The notes under the pieces: generated by a model
The model's input: only the letters and a program-made list of their open reading frames with translations
The model's database searches: none
What the model was told of the DNA's origin: nothing
Program-made: the position numbers and the translations under genes
Part shown: positions 11,762 to 24,574 of the stretch, in pieces
How the letters are laid out: each line of letters starts with the position of its first letter
Numbering within the stretch: the stretch's first letter is position 1
NCBI GenBank assembly: GCA_902729315.2
Contig: LR746268.1
Location: forward strand, 6,989,501-7,053,500
Length of the DNA: 64,000 nucleotides
From: Spirodela intermedia
Lineage: Eukaryota; Streptophyta; Magnoliopsida; Alismatales; Araceae
Reading direction: 5' to 3'

Positions 11762-13750
11762 TCTCAGCTGTCTGTCACTCTCTAGCTCCTATTTACTTGT
11801 CAAAAGCACACTGGAGGCCATAATAAGTGCCCTTGTTTTTCCCATAGATCCCAGCTTCATGTAGTCACTAATGTATTTGTATAGGCCCTAGCATATACTA
11901 CATTGCAAATCATCCATTCATCTTTTTAATGGGTGAAAGGAATGAACACCCATCTATGTTTAAAAAAACAAACTGGCAGTGCACGAGGTTACTTTTTATT
12001 TAGTATGGTTCATAATAGCTATGCAGCGCTAGAGATTCAACATTACATAGTTGACCTTGCCGTATTGACTCAAGCTCATTTTTGGGTGAGTTTTTTTCAC
12101 AACCTTCATGTTGCATTTTTTTAAATCAGATATTCTTCAATTACTTAGTTGGCTACACTCCACTGTTGTTACTTCTATCTTACTCATTTTCATAGTTGCC
12201 CTGGTTACTTCTATCTTACTCATTTTCATGTTGGCTGTAATTCCTGTGCCAGAAAATGCTATTGATGTATCATCAGAGCGGTCCATTCATCTTTCTATTT
12301 CTTTAACATTTTCTTGTGATCATGCATTAGTTTGTGAGAAAGTGTTTTGAAGATTTTTTTTAATATTCTCAATATGGCTGCAATGCATCTCTGAATTGAA
12401 AGGAAACCCAAGATGGATTTTCAAGACATAGTTCGAATCATTGAGGAAACGTATTTTGCTAATGGTAGATATGAGAAATTAGATCAGAAAGGAACCCTAA
12501 TTTGGACCCTCAGCTGCAAGAATTTTTCAGGAAACGCATTGCATATTCTTGCCATTAAAAATTCTAACCATAGGATGCAAAGAGTTTTTTTACCTAAAAA
12601 ACTTGAATGATGTGGAAAGCTTTTTTTTTTTTTTTCAAAGTTCCCCACTTGCTCCTAGCTGTGAACATGGATTGCGCTTCTCTGTTGCTTAAAAGCATTT
12701 GATAGATTCTCTCCTTCATCAGCGGTCAATTTCATACAATTTTTTTGATGTGGACAACACGTCAAAATTCTTGGACTCCAATTTCTCATTTCAGATGATG
12801 TGGGCTGCTGATTTTGATGAGGCTGGTGCTCTGGCGTTGAACGAGAACGGTCTTCAACCCTTGACATTACAGCTTTCAAGTGATCCAGATGGAGCAGGAA
12901 CGGAGGCTAGAGAAGGTGGCCGGAAGAATCTGCCTGAACATGGCAGTGATGGGAATTCTCCACCGCAAGATAATGAGGAGAGATCAGTTTCGAGGAATTC
13001 ATTTTGTGGGTTGGCGAGGGCGAGCTTTTGGGCGAGGCACGACCACATGGGAGAGATCTGCACCGCTTCTACTACAGGAACAAAAATCGGATGCGATGAG
13101 CTGCCCGTCTTCTGTGTAGCAGCGATTCTCATCATCAACCGCCTCAAGATCACAAGAGAGACCCAGTCGAGTGACGACATGATAAAGGTGGACGTATATT
13201 TTACCAGCTCCCCTCCATATCTTCTTCATCACTGTCATTTATATGCGCATTGGAGATGAAGTCAAGCGGATTTGTCTGAAGTTAAGCATATGAATCTTTG
13301 ATTCTCTGCATGCACCGAGTTAATACCGTTTATTAGACATCAAATCACTCTTGTTCCTGTATTCTGGGAAGAAAAATCTCTGATAAATATGAGTTGCCAG
13401 AATATTTCCCGGGAGAGCCATGAATCTCAATCTATTTGGCTCAGGAGATTAAGAAACCTCCTTGAATTGAATGATGTGACCAGTTTACTGACTTTTCTTG
13501 GTTAGTCAAGGGCGAAGCGTTGACCCAAAATCTTCTTTCCCTGCAGATATTCAATGACAAACTGCTGAAGATCAACGTGAAGAGGTGCATCCGTTTGGCC
13601 ATCAAACTACGGAAGAGGTATTTCTACAAGGTAAGGTGTTCTAATGGAGATGCTCATTTTATTTCTTTGATGGTCAACGGGGGGATGCGACTTTGAAACA
13701 TTTTCCATCAGCTGACCAAGCAGACGAGCATGGGGACCTCCGATCAATGA
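6035..13750 (+). CDS. TBC-domain Rab GTPase-activating protein (GYP7/TBC1D15-like), 10 exons, 678 aa
   Basis: Exons: 6035-6157, 8870-8968, 9577-9680, 9929-10710, 10818-10940, 11077-11165, 11256-11456, 12795-13187, 13547-13630, 13712-13750, totalling 679 codons. The N-terminus (VSSIVRDIREPCL) and GGVDPEIRAEVWEFLLGCY match plant TBC proteins of the At4g28550/At2g20440 type. The catalytic arginine-finger motif IxxDxxR is present as IVVDVVR at the exon 4/5 join, and the glutamine-finger motif YxQG as YCQG at the exon 5/6 join, so activity is expected. Exon 4 encodes a long Ser/Asp/Glu-rich linker between the N-terminal TBC segment and the fingers. The end is MMWAADFDE, LPVFCVAAIL and KRCIRLAIKLRKRYFYK plus a short exon 10. 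The start of exon 2 is least certain: an acceptor at 8834 paired with a donor after 6161 would also keep frame. The family accelerates GTP hydrolysis by Rabs on endomembranes. Confidence 0.9.
11704..11756. repeat. GA microsatellite in intron 7 of the RabGAP gene
   Basis: Uninterrupted run of about 25 GA units in the long intron between 11457 and 12794. Confidence 0.9.
12168..12239. repeat. 36-bp tandem duplication in intron 7 of the RabGAP gene
   Basis: The words GTTACTTCTATCTTACTCA and TTTTCAT recur at 12168 and 12204, a period of 36 bp and two copies. Intronic. Confidence 0.8.
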
Positions 13751-14717
13751 GGATGAACCGATGTTGACCAGTTCTAACCTCCCCCTTATTTACTGCCCCA
13801 AGAGGAAGACGCATGGCCAACTTCTCCATGAGTTTTCGGCGCAGATCGAGCCAAACCTGATCTTTCCTGAGTCACCCCCGGGCGAGGTGAATGGGCTTCC
13901 TCCCCTTGCGTGCATTTTCTTTCTTCTTCTGTGTTATGCGGATAGAAGTTGCGAGTAGTCAACCCTCATCTCTAGAACCAGCCCCCCTGTCCAGATCGGG
14001 TCTCACTTCCCACAACAGGGAAACAGAGAGGGGAATTACATGGTCAACAGCTATTAACACTCTCGGGTCCTCTCACCTGAGGAAGGATTCCAGTTGACTC
14101 TTCTGACTTTGGTACGATGTTGACCAGGGCCATGCCGCCGAAATTTAGCAGCACAGAGTCAAATGATTTTTTTTTTTGGGGGGGTAAAAGATCTCTCTTG
14201 ATGGTTGGAATGCTGGATGAGGATCGGGTCAACCCGTGTTCACTTACAGCGTGTAAATAATGGCGCAGTTGTAATTTTCTCGGCGTTATAAAGGAAATGA
14301 TTTTATTTTTTTTTTCTTGCCCAGCCGTCAGCAGTTCCCATCGTCGTGTCTCTGGTTGATCGTTTCCTAAAAGGGTACTCTGTACTCGTGAGCGTCACTG
14401 ATTCTTTGTTCCCGTCACCCACAGAGAGACAGAGAGAGAGCTAAATCGGGTAGATGACGTCATTCCTTGAAAGCCGCAAGGCGAAAACGTAGAGAGACAG
14501 GAACACTAGGACGAATTCAGCGGGAGAGAGAGAGAGAGGGGGGGGGGTTTGAAGGAGTGGTTACAGTAATGAGGAAAAACAGTCTCTTCTATAACTCCGT
14601 CGCCTATTCCCCGTTCCTGCATTTATTTTCTCTTCGTTCATTCATCTGCTCGTAATCTGGAGAATTCCAAGGTCCGTCCCCAAAGTTAGGCTTGCTTCAC
14701 TAAGGTCACGGCCAGAG

Positions 14718-14758
<41 letters not shown>

Positions 14759-14948
14759 TCCGTCGCTCCCTCTATCTCATCCCGCTTCTCGCTCCCCAGC
14801 TTTTTTCCTCCTAGATTTTTTTTTCCTCGCCCGCCCTAGTCCGCCTTCCCTCCATGGCGGGGGAACCCCTTATCGAAGGAAGCAACGGAGGCTTCTGAAC
14901 ATCGAGGGGGGGAGAAGTTGGGCTGTTCGGCAATCCCTACAATCCAGG
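13751..14948. promoter_or_regulatory. Intergenic: RabGAP 3' flank and DUF3755 gene promoter/leader
   Basis: Between two plus-strand genes. From about 13672 to 14235 there are repeated TTGACC/GGTCAA cores (near 13672, 13762, 14042, 14122 and 14226), the W-box word bound by WRKY factors. A CT run followed by CA repeats (14717-14758) lies in the likely 5' leader, and the start ATG at 14949 follows a GC-rich stretch. No coding sequence is supported here. Confidence 0.5.
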
Positions 14949-16834
14949 ATGGGTGCAAGTGCGAATCCAACGGGAAATCAGGATGCGGCTCATGCTTCCT
15001 CCTCTCTACCCGGAGCCAGCAGTGCCGCTGCGGTGGGAAACCCTAGCAATGGGAGTTCCGTAACTCCCGTTCCCGACAATTCGCCGTCGACCCAGGCGTT
15101 GAAGCACAACCCGGGTTTGGCAACGGAGTGGACCCCGGAGGAGCAGTCCATCTTGGAAGAAGGACTCGCTAAGTAAGCAATTTGATTCCCTTCTCATTGT
15201 CCGCTATTTGAAACTTCACAATTCCGAATCCTGCTCTCCGATAACAAGGTTCATCTCCACTTAATAGTTTTTTGGTAGTTTTTGGTGTTCGATTGATTCG
15301 ATTTTTCTTCTTTGGATTTCCTTCTCCTATTCAATCATTCATTTTGCGTCACCGTTCCGTCGATTTTCTTTTGAGTTGTGTTGAGGGAAGCCAATATAAC
15401 GTCGGGTTTGCTGACTACTTTTTATTACCTTTTTCCGGTGTTCAGGAGAACTTTGCGTTGGTGATAACTCTTTTATGTAGATCTCAGGCCCGTCGTTTTC
15501 ACCGCTTTTCATTTTGTTATTCCCCTTCCCCAACCACTTTCATTCTTCGTCTTTTTCTGAATGGCTTCTTGTTCCCTGCGTCACTTGCCTCTCTGAAAGA
15601 TTCTGATTGGTTTGGCCAAACTACCGTTAAAACCCGTTAGATACTTTCTATCCCAGCTAATATTTTAACAATAGAAGTAAAACTTGGAAATAGCTTACGA
15701 CAAATTATTTATTATGCTCATTAAAAGTATTTTCATAGTGTCAATTACTGTTAATTGTTTATGAACTCTTGTAACTTTTTTCGACCGCAGTATCTGTTTT
15801 CCTGTATTTGGTACCAGCTGCTCCCTCCTCCTGGAGTGGAAAACAGAAAGACTTGAATGTGTTATGAAGTATATATATGTAGGGTTGAATGTTCTCTCGA
15901 TTTTAATAGTGGCTAATGGTGTCATGATATTTTCTTTTGTCTGTCTGCTCCTGATGCTTTAGGATTATCCTCTATCTAAAATTCCGTTATTAGGAAAAGA
16001 ATATATTTCTTCTCTAATTTCAGACTCTGTAAATGTAGGTAGAAAACTTGGTTATTGTAGAAGGAAGTTTTTCTATAATTTAATAAGAAAGCTTTATATA
16101 ATTTGGATAAAAAACTTACGTTTCTGTTAAAGTAAATCAGCATTCATTTTGTGATACGATTGCTTGTAGATATTCATCTGAGCCGAGCATGGTTCGTTAC
16201 GCAAAGATTGCTATGCAACTGCATGAGAAGACAGTCCGGGATGTGGCTTTGCGGTGCAGATGGATGAATGTAAGTTCGCCATAAGTATTCCATTTACGGT
16301 GCTGGTGTCACCTTCTCAGGTGAAATAGAAGAAGAGGTTTTCTGTCTTTGTTGACTGTGTGTAGGCATCTTTTTTATTCATTGATTTATTTCTTGGCTGT
16401 AACTACCATTGCGAATATAAATCATGTTTTCTTAGGTTGGTTTACAAACTACAAGGAAATTTTCTTGCACCTGTGTGGCACATGCACACTTCGGTTCCTT
16501 CTCCTTGTTGCAGAGACGCTTTGTCGATTTTTTTTGTTGGTTCCAATTTTTTAGGGTCTTTTTTAGCTATGTAGATTTACTTTGTTGTCTGGCCTCTTCC
16601 CTTTGAAATGCCTGCTCAATGATCCTGTAAGGGTGACGTTTACAACAAGTGGATAATTTGTCGGGGATAAAAAGGTAACCCTGAAGGACCGTATGGTGAA
16701 AACAGGTAACATAATGAGGAGTAGACCTAGTGCAGATGAAGGCTGCGCTTTATGATGTACCTGGGCTCAATGCACACATCACTCCCCTTTGGAGTTCTAT
16801 CATATCGATGAAAACTGGGAGTGATCTGGAGTGG

Positions 16835-16868
<34 letters not shown>

Positions 16869-19800
16869 GAAAATTTTTCCTCACCTATATCTTCCTCTGT
16901 CTATCATTTTTTCCAATATTTTTCTTGAACTCTTTATCTGCACATCCAATTCCTGACTAAAGCGGAATATGCTTGTACTAGTGAAAATGTTTGAAATGCA
17001 TGAAACACTTAGGTTCTTTCTCATACGGAAAACCGTCTTATGATTCATTTTCTTGTTTCAGAAAAAAGAAAGTGGCAAGAAAAGGAAAGACGATCATAGT
17101 CTTTCAAAAAAAAGCAGTAAGAAGGTGAGACCAATCATTTTTTTAATAGGATTTTTTCAGTTTCTTTAGAAATCCTATCCAAAAAGAAAGAATCGTGTGG
17201 TTTGACTTGCATTAGCAAATAGTGATATTGCTGTTGCTAACTTTTCTGGTTGAAAAGCCAAAATGCATATTCTTCTGTAGTTGTTTTAAATAATTTAGCA
17301 GTCGTGCTTTCTTTTTCTTTCAGTACTATATTTCATTCCTTTATTAGTTAAGTTTCTTGAGTTTTTAACATCGTATTGCTTGATTTCTATGTTGATGAGA
17401 CCAGTGCTGTATAATTTTCAGGGTGTTTCAGATCCTTCAGCAAAAGCACCAGTTCAGTTAGCGGCGCGGCCTAGTGTACCTCAATATCCGCTGCCTACTC
17501 CATCTATTGACAATGATGACGAAGTTTCATACAAATGTATGCCGTTTATGTTGCCACTTTCTTTCTTATTAAACAACAAAGAAGAAAAAAGTGATTGATC
17601 CATGAATTTGCTTCTTTGTGAAGTTTTCCTTTGTTTGATGCATTGCAAATTCTCTCCATGGACTATGTTAGTGGCAGAGCTTTATTTATCATACTAAAAA
17701 ATCTCCAAGTACAGACTGTTTGTGCAAAATCACGACCTGGTGAACCAAGAGATATTTCAAAGCCTTAATCTATTACCTGAAACTCATATTTTTGATGATT
17801 TATCTGAAAGCACAATTTGCTGGAAACGGCTAGGCTGTATGAAATTGGAACGAAAAGGTGCTTCCATGTTTATAGCATGATTGTTGTACGCAATTTAAAA
17901 TTTTAGTGCGGTCATTTCCTTTGTGCTATCTCTGACTTCCCTATTTTGGGGTCAGATTTATTTTAGTATTTTCTTTGTTATTTTTTACGGAATCGTCGAT
18001 GGTATGAATAACCTGTGTGTGAGCGAACTTTTGCTTATGTTTTTGGAGTCCAAAATGCTTACTCATTTCCTGAGTGTGTTTACTTCAATTAAGCTTCTAA
18101 TATGGTCCCGAATCAGAAATTGATAAATTAATTGCTAACTCTCTCTACATAATTTAGAGATTACCCAGTCACGACAAGGTTATTCAGGGTTGTAAGTAAG
18201 TTCCTGTTAATTATGCATACATCAAAGTTGACATGGTGGGAAACGACAGTTGTTACGTGAACAGAACTTTCTCTAATGAGCAAAAGGGTCTGCGAGATGG
18301 AACCTGATGTTCTTAAACAAGCTGCTTCACGGTACAAAATACATATTTTTTGTGCGAAAAAGCCCTCCTATCACCGTTAGAGTAGTTATTTCAGTGGAAC
18401 CATTATCAAATAGGCTTTAGTTTTGAGTTATGTGGATGATTTAACGTGTTGACCTCTGTCTTCTGAGAAGATTTATACCAGCCATGTTTGGTGCCCGCGA
18501 ATATATATATATATATATATATAAAGAAAGAAAGAGATGTAGACGAGAACATTCTGCTGGCCTTTCCTTTATTCTATCCCCCGTACCTGTATGACTTTTT
18601 CAGATTGCGTTTGATTTTAAGCTTCTGTCTTTAATCATTGCAGAGGGTAACTTATTGCATGGATTTATGTGGTGTGAGATAGTACCAAATGGTACCATTT
18701 CTTGAATTGATTTGGATCTAACAAACGCTTTGATTTGGATCTCGCAAAAGGGTCTGCGAGATGGAACCTGATGTTCTTAAAGAAGCTGATTCACTGTACA
18801 AAATAAATATTTTTTGAGCGAGGAAGCCCTCCTATCACCGTTAGAGTAGTTATTTCTCGAATGGGCATTAATGATGCAGGAACCACCGTCTCTTATTGTT
18901 CTAAATTACTCTTGGGCCTTTAGCATCTCCAAAACATTTGGTTGATTCTTAGTTCATTCTATAGACAGCACTGGTTTCCAGATGCACTGGACGTCTCTAT
19001 GACGATAAATTGTGATAAGACACTATAAAATTTATATCCCTTGTTTTCTCCTGAGTTCGTCTCTGACGAACTATTTATTCTATGATTTTTGCAGCAATCG
19101 GTGGTGCAACAGGACAGCTTCTTGAGCAGAATGCTCAGAACTTCAATCAAATTTCTGCTAACCTTGCATCTTATCAGGTAACCTAATGTTGTTGCCATCT
19201 TTGTTATTATTTTCTTCATGTATCCTTCTTTAAGCACCTAGTCGGTGGAATCGGGCCCTCGTGGGTGCCTGATTACACTCGTCATGATGTGAAACAGTCC
19301 TTGTAAGTTTAGAGACCAATAATACGTTGCGCATGAATGTAACATATTTTACTGTGCTGCAGATAAAGGAAAATATTAATCTCTTCTGCCAGATATGGGA
19401 CAATATTCTTACCCTCCTGAACGAGTATGTACTTGATTTCATGTTACTTTTTTTTTTTCATTATTTTTTCTTATAATTGAATGGGCGTGATTCTTATACT
19501 CGGGTACCATGTGATTCTTGATTTCATTATTTTTTCATTATTAACCAGTTAGAGGTGGTCAGTGCGCATTAAATATATACAATAATTCCTTCTTTTTTTT
19601 TTCTCAATCTCGGAAATTTGACGATTTCAGCTGTATGAGCAGCCCTGGACTACATTGACGTATGATAAGAGCGTGTGGCTGGGCTGATCTCTCGTAGCTT
19701 ATTATTTCCAAGGATTTTTCTTCTTTACGAGGCTACTCTCGTACATATTTCATGCTATAAAATGTCGCTCTGTGAAACGTATATAGCCCATATTTTGCTG

Positions 19801-19963
19801 CATATTTTTGTATGCGTTTGAGGTGACGGAGTCTCCTCCTTGTTGCAGAACAAATGAGATCCCTGGTGAGATGAAGCAAATGCCGCCGCTTCCTGTGAAG
19901 GTGAACGACGAGCTTGCTAACTCTGTCTTGCCGCACCGGACCTCAACTTCCATGCAATCATGA
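14949..19963 (+). CDS. DUF3755 family nuclear protein, SANT/Myb-like start, 7 exons, 253 aa
   Basis: Exons: 14949-15172, 16170-16269, 17062-17124, 17422-17536, 19095-19177, 19363-19424, 19849-19963, totalling 254 codons with stop; every junction keeps frame. The Ser/Pro/Asn-rich N-terminus is followed by TEWTPEEQSILEEGL, a Myb/SANT-like first helix, and by MVRYAKIAMQLHEKTVRDVALRCRWM. Exon 3 (KKESGKKRKDDHSLSKKSSKK) is a basic, nuclear-localisation-like segment. The conserved C-terminal block is IGGATGQLLEQNAQNFNQI, which with IKENINLFCQIWDNIL forms the DUF3755 signature as I know it (At3g07565-like). A role in transcription is plausible from the SANT-like helix, but no function is established for the family that I can cite. 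Introns are long and AT-rich; intron 4 holds a 113-bp direct repeat. Confidence 0.85.
16838..16865. repeat. AT microsatellite in intron 2 of the DUF3755 gene
   Basis: About 13 TA units. A second TA run lies at about 18500-18522 in intron 4. Confidence 0.9.
18280..18392. repeat. 113-bp direct repeat, copy 1 (intron 4 of the DUF3755 gene)
   Basis: Begins GCAAAAGGGTCTGCGAGATG and ends GAGTAGTTATTTC. It is nearly identical to 18744-18856, with only a few substitutions by eye. The two copies are 351 bp apart in the same orientation. Confidence 0.9.
18744..18856. repeat. 113-bp direct repeat, copy 2 (intron 4 of the DUF3755 gene)
   Basis: Second copy of the unit at 18280-18392, same orientation. 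The differences are scattered single bases, which suggests a fairly recent segmental duplication inside the intron. Confidence 0.9.
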
Positions 19964-22231
19964 TGTTCACTACTGACCATTGTCGTAGGACCATCCACCC
20001 TCTGTTGTTGTGGTTTCTTGAGAGCGGCCCAAGTCAAGATAAACCTGTAGATCGAAGATCTGATCCCTGTTCATTCCTAGAGCTTAGATGAAATAAAGGG
20101 ATCCCCGCTGTTCCAGCTAACTATCCCTCCATGTCGAGTTATTAGATGCAAGCACAAGTCAACTCCTCTTTAATCTCTCTGAAAATTTGGAGATATTCAT
20201 GTATCCTACGTTCATCCAATACATTTATGATGTGTTGTGCATGGAACCCAGACACTGGATATCACCAGGATCCTACTTTCTCTCAGAACCCACATCTACT
20301 CTTTTCTTCAAGGCAATCTCTTGCCCGATTTAGCTTGAGGGTTCTTCCTCAAGTCTGAGAGATTTTTGGTCGGGGCTGATAGTCCGAGGTTCTTCCGGCA
20401 AACAAGTCAACTCTGTTGAGGATTCTCTCATGGTTATGTTGATCTTTGCATGTCGAAGAGATAACCTTTCTAGTGATGGCTTGTAGGTGGATCGTCATGA
20501 ACTGGCGGAAGCCAAACATGTTCTGATATATCTTTGATCATAATATTTTTTAATGTTTTTCCAAATAAGGGATTTTTTGGTAATTCCACATGTTTCTAAT
20601 AGGGCTCTCAAGTGTTGACCCATCACTTGGCTTCTAGCAAGTGGTTTGATATTTATCTAGATCAACCCTTGTACCAAAAGTCAACGTTCCTTCAATGGAT
20701 ACCCTTTCATCACTTTTCCCTTCTCTTGCGATTAGCGAAGGCGGCAGCCTCAGGGTATCTACAAAGAGCACGTGTCGCTGACTTTAGATAAAAATATGCA
20801 CGAGTATTCAAATGGTAATAAAAATAATAAATTATGTGAATACTTATCAGGGTTAATGAGAAACTAACGGAGAAATTAGATGAGCAAAGGTTTTTATATA
20901 ATTTGTGAGACCCAAAAAGCCTAGTAAAAAAAAGAAAAAAAAAGGATTGAATCGATTTATGAAAAACTTGGAACCAGGACGCCTCATGTAATTAAGACGG
21001 CTTCCGAGGCTAATTGTATAGTAGAGAGAGAAACGTAGGATGGAGATGCGCTACCGCCGTTTAACAGGTCAACAGGAAACCAGTCTCCACCTCGGTGCCT
21101 CCAAATCGGGAGGTATGAAATATTGGGTCAACGCGCGTGTCAACGTCGAGTAAGTTCGGAAGTATTCGCTGTTATTTATAGCAACTGATTTAAAGTTTCT
21201 CAGTCAAACCAGACTCAGAACTGGGCCCACTACTCGTGACTAAGAAGTACAAATGGAGGGAGAGAGAGAGAGAGAGAGAGAGCCGCCGGAAAACGGGACG
21301 AGAAAGCCGTCGTATGTATGTGTGAAACCTGGGATTTTCCCTCACGGAAGGGGAGAAAAACCGAGACGGCGAATGGGAGAGCGCTGGTGAGCAGACTGAA
21401 CAGTTAAAAAGATCTCCCCTTTAATGGTTTCTCTATCTGGGCCCGTTGACTTGTACCCGTGATTCCTGCGGGTGGCGGTTGGCGGCGAATGGGAACGAGG
21501 AACGTTGCCCTCTCCGCATCCTCTTCTTCTTCTTCTTCTTCCTGGGCATGCTTGCCGGGGAGAAGAAGGCATCTTCCTTTTCAGCGCCTCCACGGCCGAA
21601 CCCGAAGATGTTTCCTACGACTTTCTGAGAGAGCATAAATACGAGAGGTGAGAAAGAGAGAGAGAGAGGTATCCGGAGCTTTCCTTCAGTGGCGGGTTGC
21701 CCAGGAAACAGGTTAGTAGTTTATGTTATCCGTGTAGGTGGGGTTAGCGAGAGAGAGACAGAAAGAGGAGGCCATTAGCCTGGAGCTAGATAAGCTGCGG
21801 TGACTGTCGTCTTCTCCCTCTGTATCCCGCGGACGATTCAAAGGAGAGAGGCCACCGGGGGATTTCTTCACAGGGTCGGTTTATGCCCAGCTATTATAAC
21901 ACCCTCTTCTCTGTCTGCACCACCGGCAGGAGCTTTGAGGTCCAGGGAGAGGGGGAGAGAGAGAGAGAGGTATGAAGCTTGGAAGATCCATACGACAGGA
22001 AAATCGGGAGCACCGGGAGCCGGAAATCCCAAGTGCATGAATCTCTCTCTTCTGGGTTGAAACGTTGGAGGTCATATTCATCCCCATGAACATCAGAATT
22101 CCTACCATAAACTTTCTCTGAGTTTACTCATGGCGAACGAAAGAACGCAAACTCCTGTTTGTTATCGCGGAATTGATCCCATAGAAGGAATTCTGATGAT
22201 CTCCCATCTTCCTCTTCCCCAGGTTACCCAG
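19964..22231. other. Intergenic: 3' flank of the DUF3755 gene and promoter/leader of the membrane-protein gene
   Basis: 2.3 kb without a supportable coding region. GA runs occur near 21258-21280, 21650-21668 and 21952-21969, a TTC run near 21520-21540, and GGTCAAC-type words near 21066 and 21126. TTCCCCAG just before 22222 looks like an acceptor, so the ATG at 22232 may follow a leader intron. The minus-strand open frames at 21342-21636 show only low-complexity basic sequence. Confidence 0.45.
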
Positions 22232-24574
22232 ATGATCTCCAGCGAATTCAGCGGAGGATTCATCCTGGTCGGCCTTCTGGCGGCGACCTTATCCTGCGCC
22301 GTGGGGCAGGCCGATGCCTCCAGTTCTCATCTGGAAACAGGTGAGGAGCTCTCAGTTGTTCCTCCAATGGAGTCGCTCTCTCGTTGGAGCCACCCGTCGC
22401 CATTGAAGAACAGTCTCCACTCGTTCTCCACCTCTTTACTCATCTTTCTCGTATTAGGGAGGAGGAGCTCGCCGGAACCGCAGGACCTGCACCGCTTGAA
22501 GACGACGATAAGGACGCAGAGGATCGATCCCCTGGATGGATTCAAGAAATACAGAGGAGGCTTCAACGTTACGGACGACCATTACTGGAGCGTAAGCTCC
22601 TCCCTCCGATCTTCCCCGAAGCTAGCATATGATGCTAGCAAGAATCTAATGGCTTTCTACAGTCCACCATATTCACAGGCTTCGCCGGCTACGGCATAGC
22701 TCTGGTATGGCTCATGGGGGGCGCGCTTTGCTCTGTTGCTCTGTGTTACGCAAGAGAAGGGAAGAGGAAGGAGCTTCATACTCCCTGCACCGGCCACCGC
22801 CCATGCTGCCGCCGCCGCCTCTGGGCCGTGGTCATTGGGATCCTCCTCACTCTTCTAGCAATGTAAGAACTATCATAATCATCTCAGCCTGGTAATCTCC
22901 GGGAAAAGCTTTGAACGCCGGTGCAATCTGCAGAGTCGCGTCGGTGGTGGCGCTCGCAGGGAGCTGCGAGTTCCATTCTAGAGCCAACGCCGTCAACGCT
23001 ATCATCGCCGGCACGGCGGAGATGGCCGCCGGCACCATCCACAACGTGACCCGAGCAATGGGCTCCCTGCAGAGGGGCACGGTTCTCTACGGCGACCTCA
23101 AGGGGGCAGCTCGCTTGGCCTCCGCCACCAACAATCTGACCTTCGAGGCGGCGATGATGGAGAAGAAGGCGGAGGATATCTTCGGGCTGATCGGCCGGAA
23201 CCTCGAGATGCTGTGAGCCCTTGCTTTCCGACGACTTCCGGCGCCGCCATGGACGCCCTACTAATCTGAATCCTTCTTCGCAGGCAAGCCGCCACCGTCG
23301 CGACTGTTTCTGTGAATCTTTTGGTGATCATTCTCCTGTCAGGTAGGCGGAATTCTGATTCTATTACTCTCTCTCTCTATCTACCTCTGTGATTTCTCGA
23401 AGTCTTTGAGAGATTAAACATGGTGTGGATCATCTTCCTGTAATCGGCTCAGCTTCAGGGCTCCTGAAGCTCGGGAGACTTCTCTGCCCGTAAGTAACCA
23501 GAAACCTCTTCCGGGTAGTTCAACAAGGAGAAACGAAACCCTAACAGGATCTCGTCCCTGCAGGCTCTTGGTCCTCTCATGGCTGCTCACAGTTCTGTTC
23601 TGGATATGCTTCGGACTGTGCTTGTTCGTGGACAGGTAGAGGCCACTGACTATCAGACTCTCTTCTCCCCCGTCGTGCATCCTCCGAAGAAGCGCTCACC
23701 TTCTCTGAACCAGCGGCGGCGGCGCCGCCTGCTCCTCAGGTTCGCCGGCGACACCTGCGTAGCGTTCGACCAGTACCTGCGCGACCCCGGCAACAGCAGC
23801 TTGGGCGAAATCATCCCATGCAACCGCCAGGTCTCGGCGAGATCAGCCATGCGCGAGAGCAGAGCAAGAATCCATGACTTCATCGACAAGGTATCAAGAT
23901 CTCTTTCTGCTGCCGGAAGAACTGGCCTCGGTTCTTTATTTTCCACGGACAGCTAGCTAAAGAAGACAATGCCCTCACAAACACTCGCAGGTTAATGCAA
24001 ATCTATCGAAGAGGAGACACAGGTCACCGGCGGCAGCTCTTCTTCCCCCGAGGTCTTTCGTCTGCAACCCATTCTCGCCGCCGCCGGAGTACAGCTACCG
24101 GCCGGAGAACTGCTCCGAAGGGGAGATCCGGCCGGAAGACATTCCCCAGGTACAGCCATTAAAGCTCTCGATGAACTCTCACCCGCCGTGAACCCTAACC
24201 CTAATTCGGCTCCTTCTTCCCCGAAGATACTCGGCGGACACGCCTGTTCAATCGGCGACGACAGGGCCTGCGGAATTCTCACCTATGCCGCCGCAGCTCA
24301 GAGCCTGCTCAGCTTGTTCCCAACATTGGAGGAGCTGGCGAGTTGCAGGCCGGTGAGGGAGGCGTTCGCCGGCGTCGTGTCCGGCCACTGCGGGCCACTC
24401 GGAAGGTCTTCGCGCATGGCCTTGGCGGGCATAGCGGCGCTGGCGACCACCATGGTCTTCCTGGTCCTGGCATGGGCGACGGCCGCCAGCCAAGACTGTA
24501 AACACCACACCTCCAACGTAAGCAACCATTGCCAGAGGCAGGAGATGGGTTCTCCAGCTCAGAGCCCGGCATGA
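22232..24574 (+). CDS. Plant multi-pass membrane protein (At2g12400/At2g25270-like), 10 exons, 513 aa
   Basis: Exons: 22232-22340, 22458-22591, 22663-22862, 22934-23212, 23284-23342, 23459-23489, 23564-23635, 23740-23890, 23991-24149, 24227-24574, totalling 514 codons. An N-terminal signal peptide (GGFILVGLLAATLSCAVG) is followed by an outside-facing segment with the glycosylation site NVT. Next come two membrane spans (GFAGYGIALVWLMGGALCSV; AVVIGILLTLLAMVASVVAL), a long loop with NVT and NLT sites, and two more spans around LLVIILLSGLLKLG and LSWLLTVLFWICFGLCLF. A Cys-rich loop (CNPF, CSEG, CSIGDDRAC, CRPVREAF) and a last span (GIAALATTMVFLVLAWATA) complete it. The layout resembles the animal Tweety channel family, but I would not claim channel activity. 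An upstream in-frame ATG at 22196 is possible; 22232 gives the best signal peptide. The function of the plant family is not established. Confidence 0.85.
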
